Source of the DNA: Azospirillum brasilense
Lineage (GTDB): Bacteria; Pseudomonadota; Alphaproteobacteria; Azospirillales; Azospirillaceae
Reading direction: 5' to 3'
Assembly (NCBI RefSeq): GCF_007827795.1
Contig: NZ_VITI01000002.1
Location: 1 to 64,000 of the forward strand
Length of the DNA: 64,000 bases
Made by a program: the position numbers and the translations under genes. How positions within the stretch are numbered: position 1 is the first letter of the stretch; every line of letters starts with the position of its first letter. A model generated the notes under the pieces. It was not told the origin of the DNA. It worked only from the letters and a program-made list of their open reading frames with translations, and did not search any database. This document shows positions 26,328 through 35,406 of this stretch, piece after piece.

Positions 26328-27467
26328 ATGGAATCAGCCATGGATGACCGGGGTCAGCAAAGCCGGCTTTCGTTCCCGCCCGACATGGTGATCCCGCCCC
26401 AGCGTTACTCCGGCGAGGCCAATCACGCCGAAGAGGCGGCGCGAGTCTTCCGCCGCTGCTGGATGTTCGTTGGATTTACGGACGACCTGTGCAACGACAA
26501 CGACTTCATCACCGCGGACATCGCCGGCACCTCGGTTCTGGTGCAGAACTTCGACGGCGAGCTGCGGGCCTATCACAATGTCTGCACGCACCGCTATTCG
26601 CTGATCCACCTGCGGCCCTGCGGCAACGGCAAGCCGGTCTGCCCCTATCACGGCTGGGTCTTCAACCGTGACGGCGTTCCGGTCGGCATCCCCGGCAACC
26701 GTGAGCATTTCGGCCTGGACGACGCCGCGAAGAAGCGCCTCGCCCTGCGGCGTTTCGAGGTGGCGGTGCGGGGCCGCTTCGTCTTCGTGCGGCTGGAGCC
26801 GGCCGGACCGGGGCTGGACGAGCAGTTGGGGGCCTATGGCGCCGTCCTCGACCATCTGTCGGCGCTGTTCACCGACCGCATCGACGAGGGCGTGCTGCCC
26901 TGGAACGCCAACTGGAAGGCGGCGCTGGAAACCGCCCTGGAAGTCTACCACGTCGATGCCACCCACCCGGACACCTTCAAGAGTTACGTCAAGAAGGTGT
27001 GGATCTGCTCCTACGAGGGCGAGCATTCGCGGGGCGTCAGCCAGCTGTCCGACGGTTCGGCGCGCTGGTGGGACGGCGTGGCCCGGAAGATGGGGCTGCC
27101 GCGCAGCGACCGGCTGGAGAGCTACGACCACTATCTGATCTTCCCCAACCTCGCCATCGGCGTCTCCCACGGCGCGTTGATGAGCGTCCAGACCTACGAC
27201 CCGGTCGGGCCGGACCGCTGCGACCTGCATTTCCGCCTGTTCCTGGGGGAGACCTCCAAGCCGCAGACCAAGGGCGGGGCCGCCCGCAAGGCGGTGGAGG
27301 CCAACGTCGCCGGCTTCAACCGCACCATCCTGGGCGAGGACCAGCGCGTCGCCGAAGCCACCCACAAGGGGCTGAAGCAGGTCCAGGCCCCGGCCGTCCT
27401 CGGCTCCTGCGAGGAGCGCATCGCCGCCTTCCACCGGGCGTGGCTCGCCCGCATGGTGGCCGAATGA
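26328..27467 (+). CDS. Rieske-type aromatic-ring-hydroxylating-like oxygenase, alpha subunit
   Basis: 379 residues. The Rieske [2Fe-2S] ligands are Cys86 and His88 (CTHRYS) and Cys105 and His108 (CPYHGW). The catalytic domain has the mononuclear-iron signature with two His in EVYHVDATHPDTF. Family members hydroxylate or demethylate diverse substrates with a separate reductase, which is not nearby. It overlaps the following SDR by 4 bp, so it belongs to the glycosylation operon and may oxidise the sugar or its acyl group. ATG at 26340 is an alternative start. Confidence 0.9.
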   Translation: MESAMDDRGQQSRLSFPPDMVIPPQRYSGEANHAEEAARVFRRCWMFVGFTDDLCNDNDFITADIAGTSVLVQNFDGELRAYHNVCTHRYSLIHLRPCGNGKPVCPYHGWVFNRDGVPVGIPGNREHFGLDDAAKKRLALRRFEVAVRGRFVFVRLEPAGPGLDEQLGAYGAVLDHLSALFTDRIDEGVLPWNANWKAALETALEVYHVDATHPDTFKSYVKKVWICSYEGEHSRGVSQLSDGSARWWDGVARKMGLPRSDRLESYDHYLIFPNLAIGVSHGALMSVQTYDPVGPDRCDLHFRLFLGETSKPQTKGGAARKAVEANVAGFNRTILGEDQRVAEATHKGLKQVQAPAVLGSCEERIAAFHRAWLARMVAE

Positions 27468-28222
27468 CACCGCTCGTCGATCTCACGGGGCGGCACGTCC
27501 TGGTCACCGGCGCGTCCGCCGGGATCGGGCGGGCGACGGCGCTGCTGGCCGCGACACTCGGCGCGCGGGTCACGCTCAACGGGCGCGACACGGGGCGGCT
27601 GGACGAGACGCTGGCGCTTCTACCGGGGGAGGGGCACCGGACGGCCGCGTTCGACCTGTCGGACAGCGACGCCATTCCCGGCTGGGTCAAGGCACAGGCC
27701 GAGGCCGGGGGACCCATCGCCGGGCTGGCCCATTGCGCCGGGGTGCAGGTCGGCAAGCCGGTGCGCGGCGTCGACCGCGCCTTCTTCGACAGCATCCTGC
27801 ACGCCAACCTTCTGAGCGCGCTGGCGCTGGCCCGCGGCCTGCGGCAGAAGGGATGCCATGCCGAGCCGGCGGCGCTGGTCTTGGTGTCCTCCGTCGCGGC
27901 GGAGATCGGGCAGCCGGGCAACGTGGTCTATTCGGCGGCCAAGGGCGGGTTGGTCTCGGCCACCCGCGGGTTGGCCATGGAGTTCCTGCGCGACGGCATC
28001 CGCGTCAACTGCGTCGCCCCGGCGATGGTCGAGACGGAGATGATGGAGCGCTTCCGCCGCACCACCACGGCGGAGCAGTTCGAGGCGATCCGAGCCGCCC
28101 ATCCCATGGGCTTCGGCAAGCCGGAGGACGTGGCCTCGGCCATCGCCTTCCTGCTGTCGCCGGCCAGCGGCTGGATCAATGGGGTGATGCTGCCGGTGGA
28201 CGGCGGCTATCTGGCGACGTGA
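27464..28222 (+). CDS. SDR-family oxidoreductase
   Basis: 252 residues. TGASAGIG cofactor loop, HCAG in place of NNAG, and catalytic Ser/Tyr/Lys in VLVSSVAAEIGQ and YSAAK. The C-terminus PVDGGYLAT is classical. ATGA overlap with the Rieske gene gives tight coupling, so it may dehydrogenate or reduce the product of the oxygenase. Paralogue of the minus-strand SDR at 24357. Confidence 0.92.
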   Translation: MTPLVDLTGRHVLVTGASAGIGRATALLAATLGARVTLNGRDTGRLDETLALLPGEGHRTAAFDLSDSDAIPGWVKAQAEAGGPIAGLAHCAGVQVGKPVRGVDRAFFDSILHANLLSALALARGLRQKGCHAEPAALVLVSSVAAEIGQPGNVVYSAAKGGLVSATRGLAMEFLRDGIRVNCVAPAMVETEMMERFRRTTTAEQFEAIRAAHPMGFGKPEDVASAIAFLLSPASGWINGVMLPVDGGYLAT

Positions 28223-28251
28223 CGCCGCGCGCGTTCGAAGGGTAAGGGTCC

Positions 28252-28803
28252 ATGTTCCGCTTCCGCCGTCCGACGACCGACGATGCCGAGACGCTGCTGC
28301 GCTGGCGCACCGAGCCGTCGATCACCCGCTTCATGTTCACCGATCTGGAAACCCCGGATGTGGACCGGCAGCGCGCGTGGCTGGCCGCGATGGACGCCCG
28401 CCCGGACTTCCGTCATTTCATCATCGAGCATGAGGGCCGCCCGGTCGGCTATCTTTCCTACTATGACATCGACCGGGTGCATCTGCGCTGCTCCTCCGGC
28501 TCGTACATCGTGGAGGAGAAGGACCGGAAAAAGCTGGCCGGGTTCCTGCACTGCTTCATCATGGACTATTGCTTCTACGGATTGGGGATGAACAAGCTCT
28601 TCAACTATTTCATGGAGGGCAACGACACGGTCATCCGCATCCAGAGGGTTGTGAAGGCGCGCGAGGTCGGGGTGCTGCGTCAGCATGTCCAGAAATATGG
28701 CCGTTTCCACGACGTCCATGTGTTCGAGACGCTGCGCAGCGACTGGGAGGGGCATCCCCATATCTTTTCGCGCGAAACCACGCTGGCGGCCTTCGCGGAA
28801 TAG
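28252..28803 (+). CDS. GNAT acetyltransferase, PseH-like
   Basis: 183 residues of the GNAT fold (MFRFRRPTTDDAETLLRWRT start, then EHEGRPVGYLSYYDIDR). Similar proteins beside pseG/pseI acetylate the 4-amino group of the UDP-sugar precursor of pseudaminic acid. The C-terminal half (FYGLGMNKLFNYFMEGNDTV) is like sugar N-acetyltransferases, while the tail differs from textbook PseH, so it may use another acyl donor such as an acyl-ACP product of the adjacent cassette. Start follows AAGGGTAAGGG. Confidence 0.8.
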   Translation: MFRFRRPTTDDAETLLRWRTEPSITRFMFTDLETPDVDRQRAWLAAMDARPDFRHFIIEHEGRPVGYLSYYDIDRVHLRCSSGSYIVEEKDRKKLAGFLHCFIMDYCFYGLGMNKLFNYFMEGNDTVIRIQRVVKAREVGVLRQHVQKYGRFHDVHVFETLRSDWEGHPHIFSRETTLAAFAE

Positions 28804-28934
28804 GCCATGCGGCGGGGGGCTTACGTTGGGCGGTCGGCCGGGAAAGTTTGCCGTCACCCCCACCGAATGTTTGACCAATCCACCGCCGACGCGGTATGCG
28901 GCGGGTATGGGGGCGGCGCCGCGGCGCCGGAAGC

Positions 28935-29675
28935 ATGAGGGGAAGCACGGTGCGGCCTGAGGAAGCCTTGACGGACATCGACGTCACGCTGCTTGCCGGC
29001 GGTCTCGGCTCGCGCATGCGGGGCGTCTCGGGCGACACGCCCAAGGTGCTTGCGCCCATCGCGGGCCGCGCCTTTCTCGGACATCTGCTGGACCATCTGG
29101 CGGCCTACGGCGCGCGCCGGGTGGTGCTGTGCCTGGGCCATCTGGCCGACCGGGTGACGGCGTGGCTGGCCCAGGGCGACACCAACCGGTCGCTGGACGT
29201 CGTCTGCCAGATCGAGCCGAGCCAGATGGGCTCCGCGTCGGCGCTCGCCTACATCCGCAAGGATCTCAAGGCCGGCACCGTCCTGGTGATGAGCGGCGAC
29301 ACCTTCCTGGACGCCGATCTGCGCGCCTTCGTCGCCTCGCACCGCCTGTCAGGGGCGGAGGCGTCGGTCCTGTGCGTGGAGGTGGAGGACGCCGCCCGCT
29401 TCGGCCGGGTGGAGGTCGGGCCGGACAGCCGGGTCCGCCAATTCCTCGACAAGGCGCCGGGGCGCGGGGTTATCAACGCCGGAGTCTATCTCTTCTCCGC
29501 CGCCTTCCTCGACCGCATCGCGGCCTCCGGGGCCAGTTCGCTGACCCGCGACGTGCTGCACAAGATGCCGCCGGGCACGCTGCACGGCCACATCGCCAAG
29601 GCCCGCTTCATCGACATGGGCACGCCGGAGAGTCTGGCGGTTGCCGCCAGCGTGATCGGCGGCCGCGAAACCTGA
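28935..29675 (+). CDS. Sugar nucleotidyltransferase (HddC/PtmE-like)
   Basis: 246 residues. The N-terminus VTLLAGGLGSRMRGVSGDTP followed by PKVLAPIAGR is the nucleotide-binding signature of sugar-1-phosphate nucleotidyltransferases, and VMSGDTFLDAD the metal site. Relatives make GDP-heptose (HddC) or activate hexosamines in legionaminic acid synthesis (PtmE). No CBS pair is fused. GTG 28950, preceded by AGGGGAA, is an equally good start. The role is presumably to supply an activated sugar to the flagellin glycosyltransferases. Confidence 0.85.
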   Translation: MRGSTVRPEEALTDIDVTLLAGGLGSRMRGVSGDTPKVLAPIAGRAFLGHLLDHLAAYGARRVVLCLGHLADRVTAWLAQGDTNRSLDVVCQIEPSQMGSASALAYIRKDLKAGTVLVMSGDTFLDADLRAFVASHRLSGAEASVLCVEVEDAARFGRVEVGPDSRVRQFLDKAPGRGVINAGVYLFSAAFLDRIAASGASSLTRDVLHKMPPGTLHGHIAKARFIDMGTPESLAVAASVIGGRET

Positions 29676-29689
29676 GCGGAGCGGGCGCC

Positions 29690-31639
29690 GTGGCGACGCT
29701 GGACGAGGCGCTGGCCATCGCGCTCGACCTCCATACCGCCGGGCGGACGGAGGAGGCGGAGACCCTCTACGGTCGCATCCTCGACGCCGTTCCGGACGAG
29801 CCGAACGCCCTTCACCTCTATGGACTTCTTTGCGCCCAAGGCGGGCGGCTGGAGCAGGCCGCTGAACTTCTGGGCCGGGCGGTGGCGCTGCGTCCCGGCC
29901 TGCCCGAATACCGCGCCAACCTCGCGATGCTGCATCAGGCCCGCGGCGACCCCGCTGCGGCGGCCGAGGAATACCGGGCCGCCTTGTGTCTTTGCCCCGA
30001 TTCGGCGGCGCTCGCCTTCCCGCTGGCCGGAGCGGCGCGGCAAGCGGGGCAGGGCGGGCTCGCCTTGGCGGCCTACCGCCGAACCACCCTCATCCAGCCC
30101 GACCTTGCCGAGCCGATGGTCCAGGCCGGCATCCTGCTGCGCTACGAGGGGCGGACGGTTGAGGCGGTGTCCGTCCTGCGCCGCGCCGTCCGGCTGCGCC
30201 CCGACCATGGGGAGGCGTGGCACCATCTCGGCGTGGCGCTCCAGCGCCTCAAGGACCCGACGGCGCCGACGGCGCTGGCGCACGCCGCCACCCTGTTGCC
30301 GGAGGACGCGACGGTCCGGCTCAATCTCGGCCGCGCCCGTTACGAGGCGGGGCGCTGGGACGACGCCGCAGCGGCCCTGCGCAGCGCGCTGGCGCTCACC
30401 CCGGCGAACGATAGCGCGCTGGAGCTTCTCGCCGCCGCCCGGCACAGAACGGGCGGGGAGGGCGAGACCGTGACGGTGCTGCGCCGTCTGCTGCGGCTGC
30501 GTCCGGACGCGGCGAACGGCTGGCACGCGCTGTCCCTGTCGGAACCCGGCGCCCTGGGGTCGCTCTACCGGGCGTTGGCCCTTCAGCCGGAACACCGCAA
30601 TGCGCTGAGCGGTTTGGCGAACCGGCTGCGCGACCGGCGGGAGATCGCCGCATCGCTGCGCCTGCACGACCGGGCCGTCCGCCTCCAGCCGTCCAGCGCC
30701 GAGGCGCGCTGGAACCGCTCCCTGGCGCGGCTGCTCGCAGGCGACCTGACGGGCGGTTGGGAGGATTACGAGGCGCGTTGGGGCGTGGCCGATTTCCCGA
30801 CCAAACCGCGCGGCCTGCCGCAGCCGCTGTGGAGCGGTGAGGACATTGCCGGGCGGACCATCCTGCTGCACGAGGAGCAGGGCCGCGGCGACGCCATCCA
30901 GTTCGTCCGCTACGCTCCCCTGGTGGCCGCCCGCGGCGCCCGCGTGCTGCTGGAGGTCGGGGCCGATCTGCTTCCGCTGTTCCGCGGCCTGCCGGGGGTT
31001 GAGCGGGTTTTCGCGCGCGGCGAGGCTTTGCCCGCCTTCGACTGGCAGTGCCCGCTGCTCAGCCTGCCGCGCGCCTTCGGCACCCGGCTGGAGACCATTC
31101 CCGCCGCCGTTCCCTACCTGACCGCCGACCCGGCGCGTGCCGCGGCGTGGCGGGAGCGGTTGGCCGGCGACGGCCTCAAGGTCGGGCTGGTCTGGGCCGG
31201 CAACCCGCATTTCGCCGGCGACCGGGAGCGGTCGCCGGGGTTGGCGGCGCTGGCCCCGCTGCTGGCGGTGCCGGGCTGCCGCTTTTTCGGCCTGCAACTC
31301 GGCCCCGGCCATGACGAGGTGGCGCGGCGACCGATGCCCCTGTCCTTCATCGATCTGGAGCCGGAGATCCGCGACTTTGCCGACACCGCGGCGATCATGG
31401 CGTCGCTGGACCTCGTGCTGTCCTCCTGCACCGCGCCTGCCCATCTGGCGGGGGCGCTGGGCGTCCCGCTGTGGCTGCTGCTGTCCCACGCGCCGGACTG
31501 GCGCTGGCTGCTCGACCGCGCCGACAGCCCCTGGTACCCGACCGCCCGCCTGTTCCGCCAACCCCGCCCCGGCGACTGGGCCGCGGTGGCGGAGGAGGCC
31601 GCGGCGGCGCTGGCGGAGCGGGTTGCCGCGCGTTCTTGA
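29690..31639 (+). CDS. TPR-glycosyltransferase protein, one module (FlmG-like)
   Basis: 649 residues. About nine TPR-like units fill residues 5-370; a GT-B/heptosyltransferase-like domain follows (ILLHEEQGRGDAIQFVRYAP at about 390, GLVWAGNPHFAGDRERS, then LDLVLSSCTAPAHLAGALGV). This is the plan of Caulobacter FlmG, whose TPR part binds flagellin and whose GT part adds pseudaminic acid. Its GT domain is of the common WxGNPxHxxDxxRS type, unlike the variants at 42110 and 48568. Start GTG 29690, 14 bp after the preceding stop. Confidence 0.85.
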   Translation: MATLDEALAIALDLHTAGRTEEAETLYGRILDAVPDEPNALHLYGLLCAQGGRLEQAAELLGRAVALRPGLPEYRANLAMLHQARGDPAAAAEEYRAALCLCPDSAALAFPLAGAARQAGQGGLALAAYRRTTLIQPDLAEPMVQAGILLRYEGRTVEAVSVLRRAVRLRPDHGEAWHHLGVALQRLKDPTAPTALAHAATLLPEDATVRLNLGRARYEAGRWDDAAAALRSALALTPANDSALELLAAARHRTGGEGETVTVLRRLLRLRPDAANGWHALSLSEPGALGSLYRALALQPEHRNALSGLANRLRDRREIAASLRLHDRAVRLQPSSAEARWNRSLARLLAGDLTGGWEDYEARWGVADFPTKPRGLPQPLWSGEDIAGRTILLHEEQGRGDAIQFVRYAPLVAARGARVLLEVGADLLPLFRGLPGVERVFARGEALPAFDWQCPLLSLPRAFGTRLETIPAAVPYLTADPARAAAWRERLAGDGLKVGLVWAGNPHFAGDRERSPGLAALAPLLAVPGCRFFGLQLGPGHDEVARRPMPLSFIDLEPEIRDFADTAAIMASLDLVLSSCTAPAHLAGALGVPLWLLLSHAPDWRWLLDRADSPWYPTARLFRQPRPGDWAAVAEEAAAALAERVAARS

Positions 31640-31704
31640 AACCTTAACCACACCGGGGCTATCAGGAGGCGAAGCGCACGACACGCGCCGGTTGGGGGAA
31701 CAGC

Positions 31705-33312
31705 ATGTCCGACATCGCCGGGGACCAGGCCGCCACGCTGAAGGCCCTGCTGGCCGAGCGCCAGTTCAACGCCGACCGCCTCAACGCCCTGACGGCCCAT
31801 TGCGAGCGCATGCGCCGCGAGCTGGATCGGGACGCCCGCCTGTCCATCGCCGAGGAGTTGCGCCACGATCCGCCGACCGGGGAGACGGTGCTGCTCCACT
31901 CCGTGCTGTTCCAACTCACCGGCGACCTCTACCACTACGAACGGATTCTCCATTACCTGCTGCTGGGTGGGGAGCGCGTCGGGCCGCAGCTGATGCACTA
32001 CACTTACTGGTGCATGGCGCGGCAGCTGTTCCTGGCCGCGTCGGCGCCGGAGAAGCTGGGCGCCTTCGGCCCCTGCGACCTCTTCCGCTTCTACGAGGAG
32101 CTGGTGCGGGCGGTGGCGCGGCGCTGGGGCGTCGTTCCGCCGCGCCACGTGCCGCGCGACGGGCCGATCCGCCGGGTGGCCGTGCTGACCAACCAGTTCA
32201 CCAACGACCAGCACCAGCCCTCGCGCGACTGCTTCGACTACGCCAGCCGGCTCCAGGACGATTTCGGGCTCGACGTCGCCATCGTCAATTGCAACACCAT
32301 GCCGCTGCGGGCCGAGAGCCTGTTCGTTCCGCCGATGATCGCGGAGCTGGTCGCCGATTACGAAGGCGTCTTCGCGCTGAAGATGTTTGGCAAACAGGTG
32401 AAGATGGCCTCCTTCACCGACCGCGCCTTTTCCAAGGACAAGCTGGCCACCATCGTCGGTGCCATCGACGGCTACGACCCCGACCTGCTGGTGACCTTCG
32501 GCGGGGCCAACGTGGTGGGGGACCTGTTCGCGGTGACGGACGCCCGGCCCGTGGTCTGCCTGCCCACCACGTCGGGCATGACCATCTCACTGGCCCATCT
32601 GGTGCTGGGCTACGAGGAGGGGAACCACACCGACGCCATGCCGGCGCTCTACCGCGGCCCCTTCGCACGGCGCTTCCGGCCCTTCACGCTGGGCTTTTCC
32701 CCGCCCCCCACGGCGGGGGTTGGGGGCGCTCTCGACCTCGGCGATGCGGCCTTCGTCTTCGCCGTGGTCGGCACCCGCCTGGATTTCGAAGTGACCGCGG
32801 AATTCCTCGCGCTGGCCGATTCCATCCTCGACCGCTGCCCTGGCGCGGTGATCGTCTTCGCCGGGCAGGTGGAGCAACTGCCGGCCCGTCTGGCGGCGGC
32901 GCGCAACGGCGCGCGGATGCGCAGCCTGGGCCACCTGACCGACATCCGCGCCTTCTACCGGCGCTGCCACGCCTACCTCAACCCGTCGCGCCAGGGCGGC
33001 GGCGGCAGCGCCGCCTACGCCATCGCGGAGGGGCTGCCGGTGGTCACGCTGGCCTGGGGCGACGTGGCGAGCGTTGCGGGGGCGGGCATTCCCGTGCCGG
33101 ACGCCGCCGCCTATGTGGAGCGCGCCGCCGCCCTCGTCGCCGACCAGGCGCTGCGGGAGCGGCAGGCGGAGCTGTCGCGCATCCGCTTCCGGACCGTCGG
33201 CGACCGCCACCGCTGCGCCGAACGGCTGCTGGCCTACGGCGAGGAAGCGCGGGACCTTCTGCGGGCTGCCGCACAAAAGGAAGACCCGCCGTCCGCTTCC
33301 GTGGCAGTGTAA
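31705..33312 (+). CDS. Glycosyltransferase-like protein (GT-B fold)
   Basis: 535 residues. A helical N-terminal region (1-150) precedes a Rossmann domain (RVAVLTNQFTNDQHQPSRDC) and a C-terminal nucleotide-sugar domain (FAVVGTRLDFEVTAEFLALA, then YLNPSRQGGGGSAAYAIAEG). The PSRQGGGGSAAYAIAEGLPV segment matches the donor-binding Glu-containing loop of GT-B enzymes. It is a soluble transferase probably acting on flagellin or a sugar acceptor. It sits between the TPR-GT gene and pseI. Family assignment is by fold pattern only. Confidence 0.75.
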   Translation: MSDIAGDQAATLKALLAERQFNADRLNALTAHCERMRRELDRDARLSIAEELRHDPPTGETVLLHSVLFQLTGDLYHYERILHYLLLGGERVGPQLMHYTYWCMARQLFLAASAPEKLGAFGPCDLFRFYEELVRAVARRWGVVPPRHVPRDGPIRRVAVLTNQFTNDQHQPSRDCFDYASRLQDDFGLDVAIVNCNTMPLRAESLFVPPMIAELVADYEGVFALKMFGKQVKMASFTDRAFSKDKLATIVGAIDGYDPDLLVTFGGANVVGDLFAVTDARPVVCLPTTSGMTISLAHLVLGYEEGNHTDAMPALYRGPFARRFRPFTLGFSPPPTAGVGGALDLGDAAFVFAVVGTRLDFEVTAEFLALADSILDRCPGAVIVFAGQVEQLPARLAAARNGARMRSLGHLTDIRAFYRRCHAYLNPSRQGGGGSAAYAIAEGLPVVTLAWGDVASVAGAGIPVPDAAAYVERAAALVADQALRERQAELSRIRFRTVGDRHRCAERLLAYGEEARDLLRAAAQKEDPPSASVAV

Positions 33313-33342
33313 GCCAAGACCATCACAGCGAGACCGCCCTCC

Positions 33343-34395
33343 GTGCCGCGCGACGTCATCATCAACGGCCGTCCCATCGGCCCCGGCCATCCGCCCTATC
33401 TGATCGCCGAGATGTCGGGCAACCACAAGGGCGACCTGAACCGGGCGCTCGCCCTGGTCGACGCCGCCAAGGAGGCCGGCGCCGACGCGGTGAAGCTGCA
33501 GACCTACACCGCCGACACGCTGACCATCGACCATGACGGGCCGGGCTTCCTGCTGGAGGGCGGGCTGTGGCAGGGCCGCACCCTGCACGACCTCTACCGC
33601 GAGGCCCACACCCCCTGGGAGTGGCATGGCCCGCTGTTCGAGCGCGCGCGCGCCATCGGCCTGGCCATCTTCAGTTCTCCCTTCGACGACACGGCGGTGG
33701 ATCTGCTGGAGCGGTTGGACGCCCCGGCCTTCAAGATCGCCTCCTTCGAGCTGAACGACCTGCCTCTGATCCGCCGGGCCGCCCGCTCCGGCAAGCCGCT
33801 GATCCTGTCCACCGGCCTCGCCACGCTGGGCGAGATCGCCGAGGCGGTGGAGGCGGCGGGCGACGCGCCGCTCGTCCTGCTCCATTGCGTCAGCGGCTAC
33901 CCGACGCCGCCCGAGGACTGCAACCTGCGCACCATCCCGCATCTGGCGCAGGCCTTCGGCGTGGCCGCCGGCCTGTCCGACCACACCCACGGCGCGGCGG
34001 TGCCGGTCGCGGCGGCGGCGCTGGGCGCGGTGGTGATCGAGAAGCATTTCACGCTGTCCCGCGCCGACGGCGGGGTGGACAGCGCCTTCTCCCTGGAACC
34101 GGCGGAGTTCAAGGCGATGGCCGACTCCGTCCGCACCGCCTGGGCGGCCTTGGGCCGCGTCCATTACGGGGTGAAGCCGAGCGAGGCGGGCGGGCGGGAC
34201 TACCGCCGTTCCCTCTACGTCACCGCCGACGTGGCGGCGGGCGAGGCGCTGAGCGCCGTCAGCGTCCGCTCGATCCGTCCCGGCTTCGGCCTGGAGCCGA
34301 AGCATTTCCCCGCCGTGCTCGGCCGCCGCGCCGCCCGCGCCCTGACGCGCGGCGAGCCGCTGCGCTGGGACATGCTGGCTCCGGAGGAGGAATGA
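33343..34395 (+). CDS. pseI: Pseudaminic acid synthase
   Basis: 350 residues. It condenses phosphoenolpyruvate with the 6-deoxy diacetamido sugar to give pseudaminic acid. NeuB-type barrel: YLIAEMSGNHKGDLNRALAL, KLQTYTADTLTIDH, IFSSPFDDTAVDLLE, KIASFELNDLPLI, GLSDHTHGAAVPVAAAALGA; a C-terminal SAF antifreeze-like domain (RRSLYVTADVAAGEALSAVS onward) caps it. The LYREAHTPWEWH segment is typical of PseI rather than NeuB or LegI. Start GTG 33343. The next gene overlaps by 4 bp. Confidence 0.93.
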   Translation: MPRDVIINGRPIGPGHPPYLIAEMSGNHKGDLNRALALVDAAKEAGADAVKLQTYTADTLTIDHDGPGFLLEGGLWQGRTLHDLYREAHTPWEWHGPLFERARAIGLAIFSSPFDDTAVDLLERLDAPAFKIASFELNDLPLIRRAARSGKPLILSTGLATLGEIAEAVEAAGDAPLVLLHCVSGYPTPPEDCNLRTIPHLAQAFGVAAGLSDHTHGAAVPVAAAALGAVVIEKHFTLSRADGGVDSAFSLEPAEFKAMADSVRTAWAALGRVHYGVKPSEAGGRDYRRSLYVTADVAAGEALSAVSVRSIRPGFGLEPKHFPAVLGRRAARALTRGEPLRWDMLAPEEE

Positions 34396-35150
34396 GCGCC
34401 GCCGCGGCCAAGCCGCGCGTCGTCTGCATCTCGCAGGCCCGCATGACCTCGACCCGACTGCCCGGCAAGGTGCTGATGGAAGCGGCGGGGCGGCCGCTGC
34501 TGGCGCATCATCTGGGCCGTTTGGCGCGCTGCCGGACGCTCGACGCGCTGGTGCTGGCGACCACGGCGAACGGCACCGACGACCCGGTGGCGGAGCTGGC
34601 GGGATCGCTCGGCGTGCCGGTGTTCCGCGGCGACGAGCAGGACGTGCTCGGACGCTTCGCCGGGGCCGCCGCCATGGCCGGCGCCGACGTGGTGGTGCGG
34701 GTCACCGCCGATTGCCCGCTGATCGACCCGGCGCTGGTGGACCGTGTGGTGACCGCCTTCCTGGAGTCGGCGCCGCCGCTGGACTATCTCAGCCTGGACG
34801 TCACCCGCTTCCCGCGCGGGCTGGATGCGGAGGTCTTCACCCGCGCCGCTCTGGACGAGGCCGCCGCCTCCGCCACCGACCCGGCGGAGCGCGAGCACGT
34901 CACCGCCCACCTTTACCGCCGCCCGGAGCGTTTCTGCATCGGCGCCCCCCTGACTCCGCAGGACGGCAGCGTCCTGGACCAGCGCTGGTGCGTGGACGAG
35001 CCCGCCGACCTGGAACTGGTCCGCCGCCTGCTGGGCGCCTTGCTTCCCGAAAATCCCGGCTTCGGCTGGCAGGATTGTTGCAATCTGCTGCGCCAGCACC
35101 CTGAATGGGCCGACCTGAACGGCAGCGTGCGTCAGAACACGCTCCACTGA
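34392..35150 (+). CDS. SpsF/PseF-like cytidylyltransferase
   Basis: 252 residues with QARMTSTRLPGKVLMEAAGR at the N-terminus, the nucleotide-binding signature of the SpsF/CMP-sugar synthetase family, then VRVTADCPLIDP for Mg2+/CTP. Placed directly after pseI with ATGA overlap, it most likely makes CMP-pseudaminic acid (the PseF step). SpsF-type sequences are also annotated as glycosyltransferases, so specificity is inferred from position. Confidence 0.85.
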   Translation: MSAAAAKPRVVCISQARMTSTRLPGKVLMEAAGRPLLAHHLGRLARCRTLDALVLATTANGTDDPVAELAGSLGVPVFRGDEQDVLGRFAGAAAMAGADVVVRVTADCPLIDPALVDRVVTAFLESAPPLDYLSLDVTRFPRGLDAEVFTRAALDEAAASATDPAEREHVTAHLYRRPERFCIGAPLTPQDGSVLDQRWCVDEPADLELVRRLLGALLPENPGFGWQDCCNLLRQHPEWADLNGSVRQNTLH

Positions 35151-35165
35151 AACGGAGACACCACC

Positions 35166-35399
35166 ATGGACCGCAAGGAATTCCTGCTCGCGCTCGACGA
35201 GATGCTGGAGCTGGACGCCGGCACCCTGACGGGCACGGAAGAACTCGACTCGATCGACAGCTGGGACTCTCTGGCCGTCATCAGCTTCATCGCTCTGGTC
35301 GATGAGCGGTTGGGCCACGTCGTGGAAGGCGAGAAGCTCGTCAAGGCGAAGACGGTGGACGACCTGCTGGGGCTGGCCGGCATCGCCGTGGCCGCCTGA
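35166..35399 (+). CDS. Acyl carrier protein 1
   Basis: 77-residue stand-alone acyl carrier protein. The phosphopantetheine site is in DSIDSWDSLAVISFIALV (DSL; Ser of DSL). It is acidic and helical throughout, with the usual length. It is not fatty-acid acpP, whose site reads DSLDTVELVM and which sits with fabD/fabF. It probably carries an acyl chain used to decorate the nonulosonic acid. RBS GGAGA precedes the ATG. Confidence 0.9.
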   Translation: MDRKEFLLALDEMLELDAGTLTGTEELDSIDSWDSLAVISFIALVDERLGHVVEGEKLVKAKTVDDLLGLAGIAVAA

Positions 35400-35406
35400 T
35401 CCTGTG

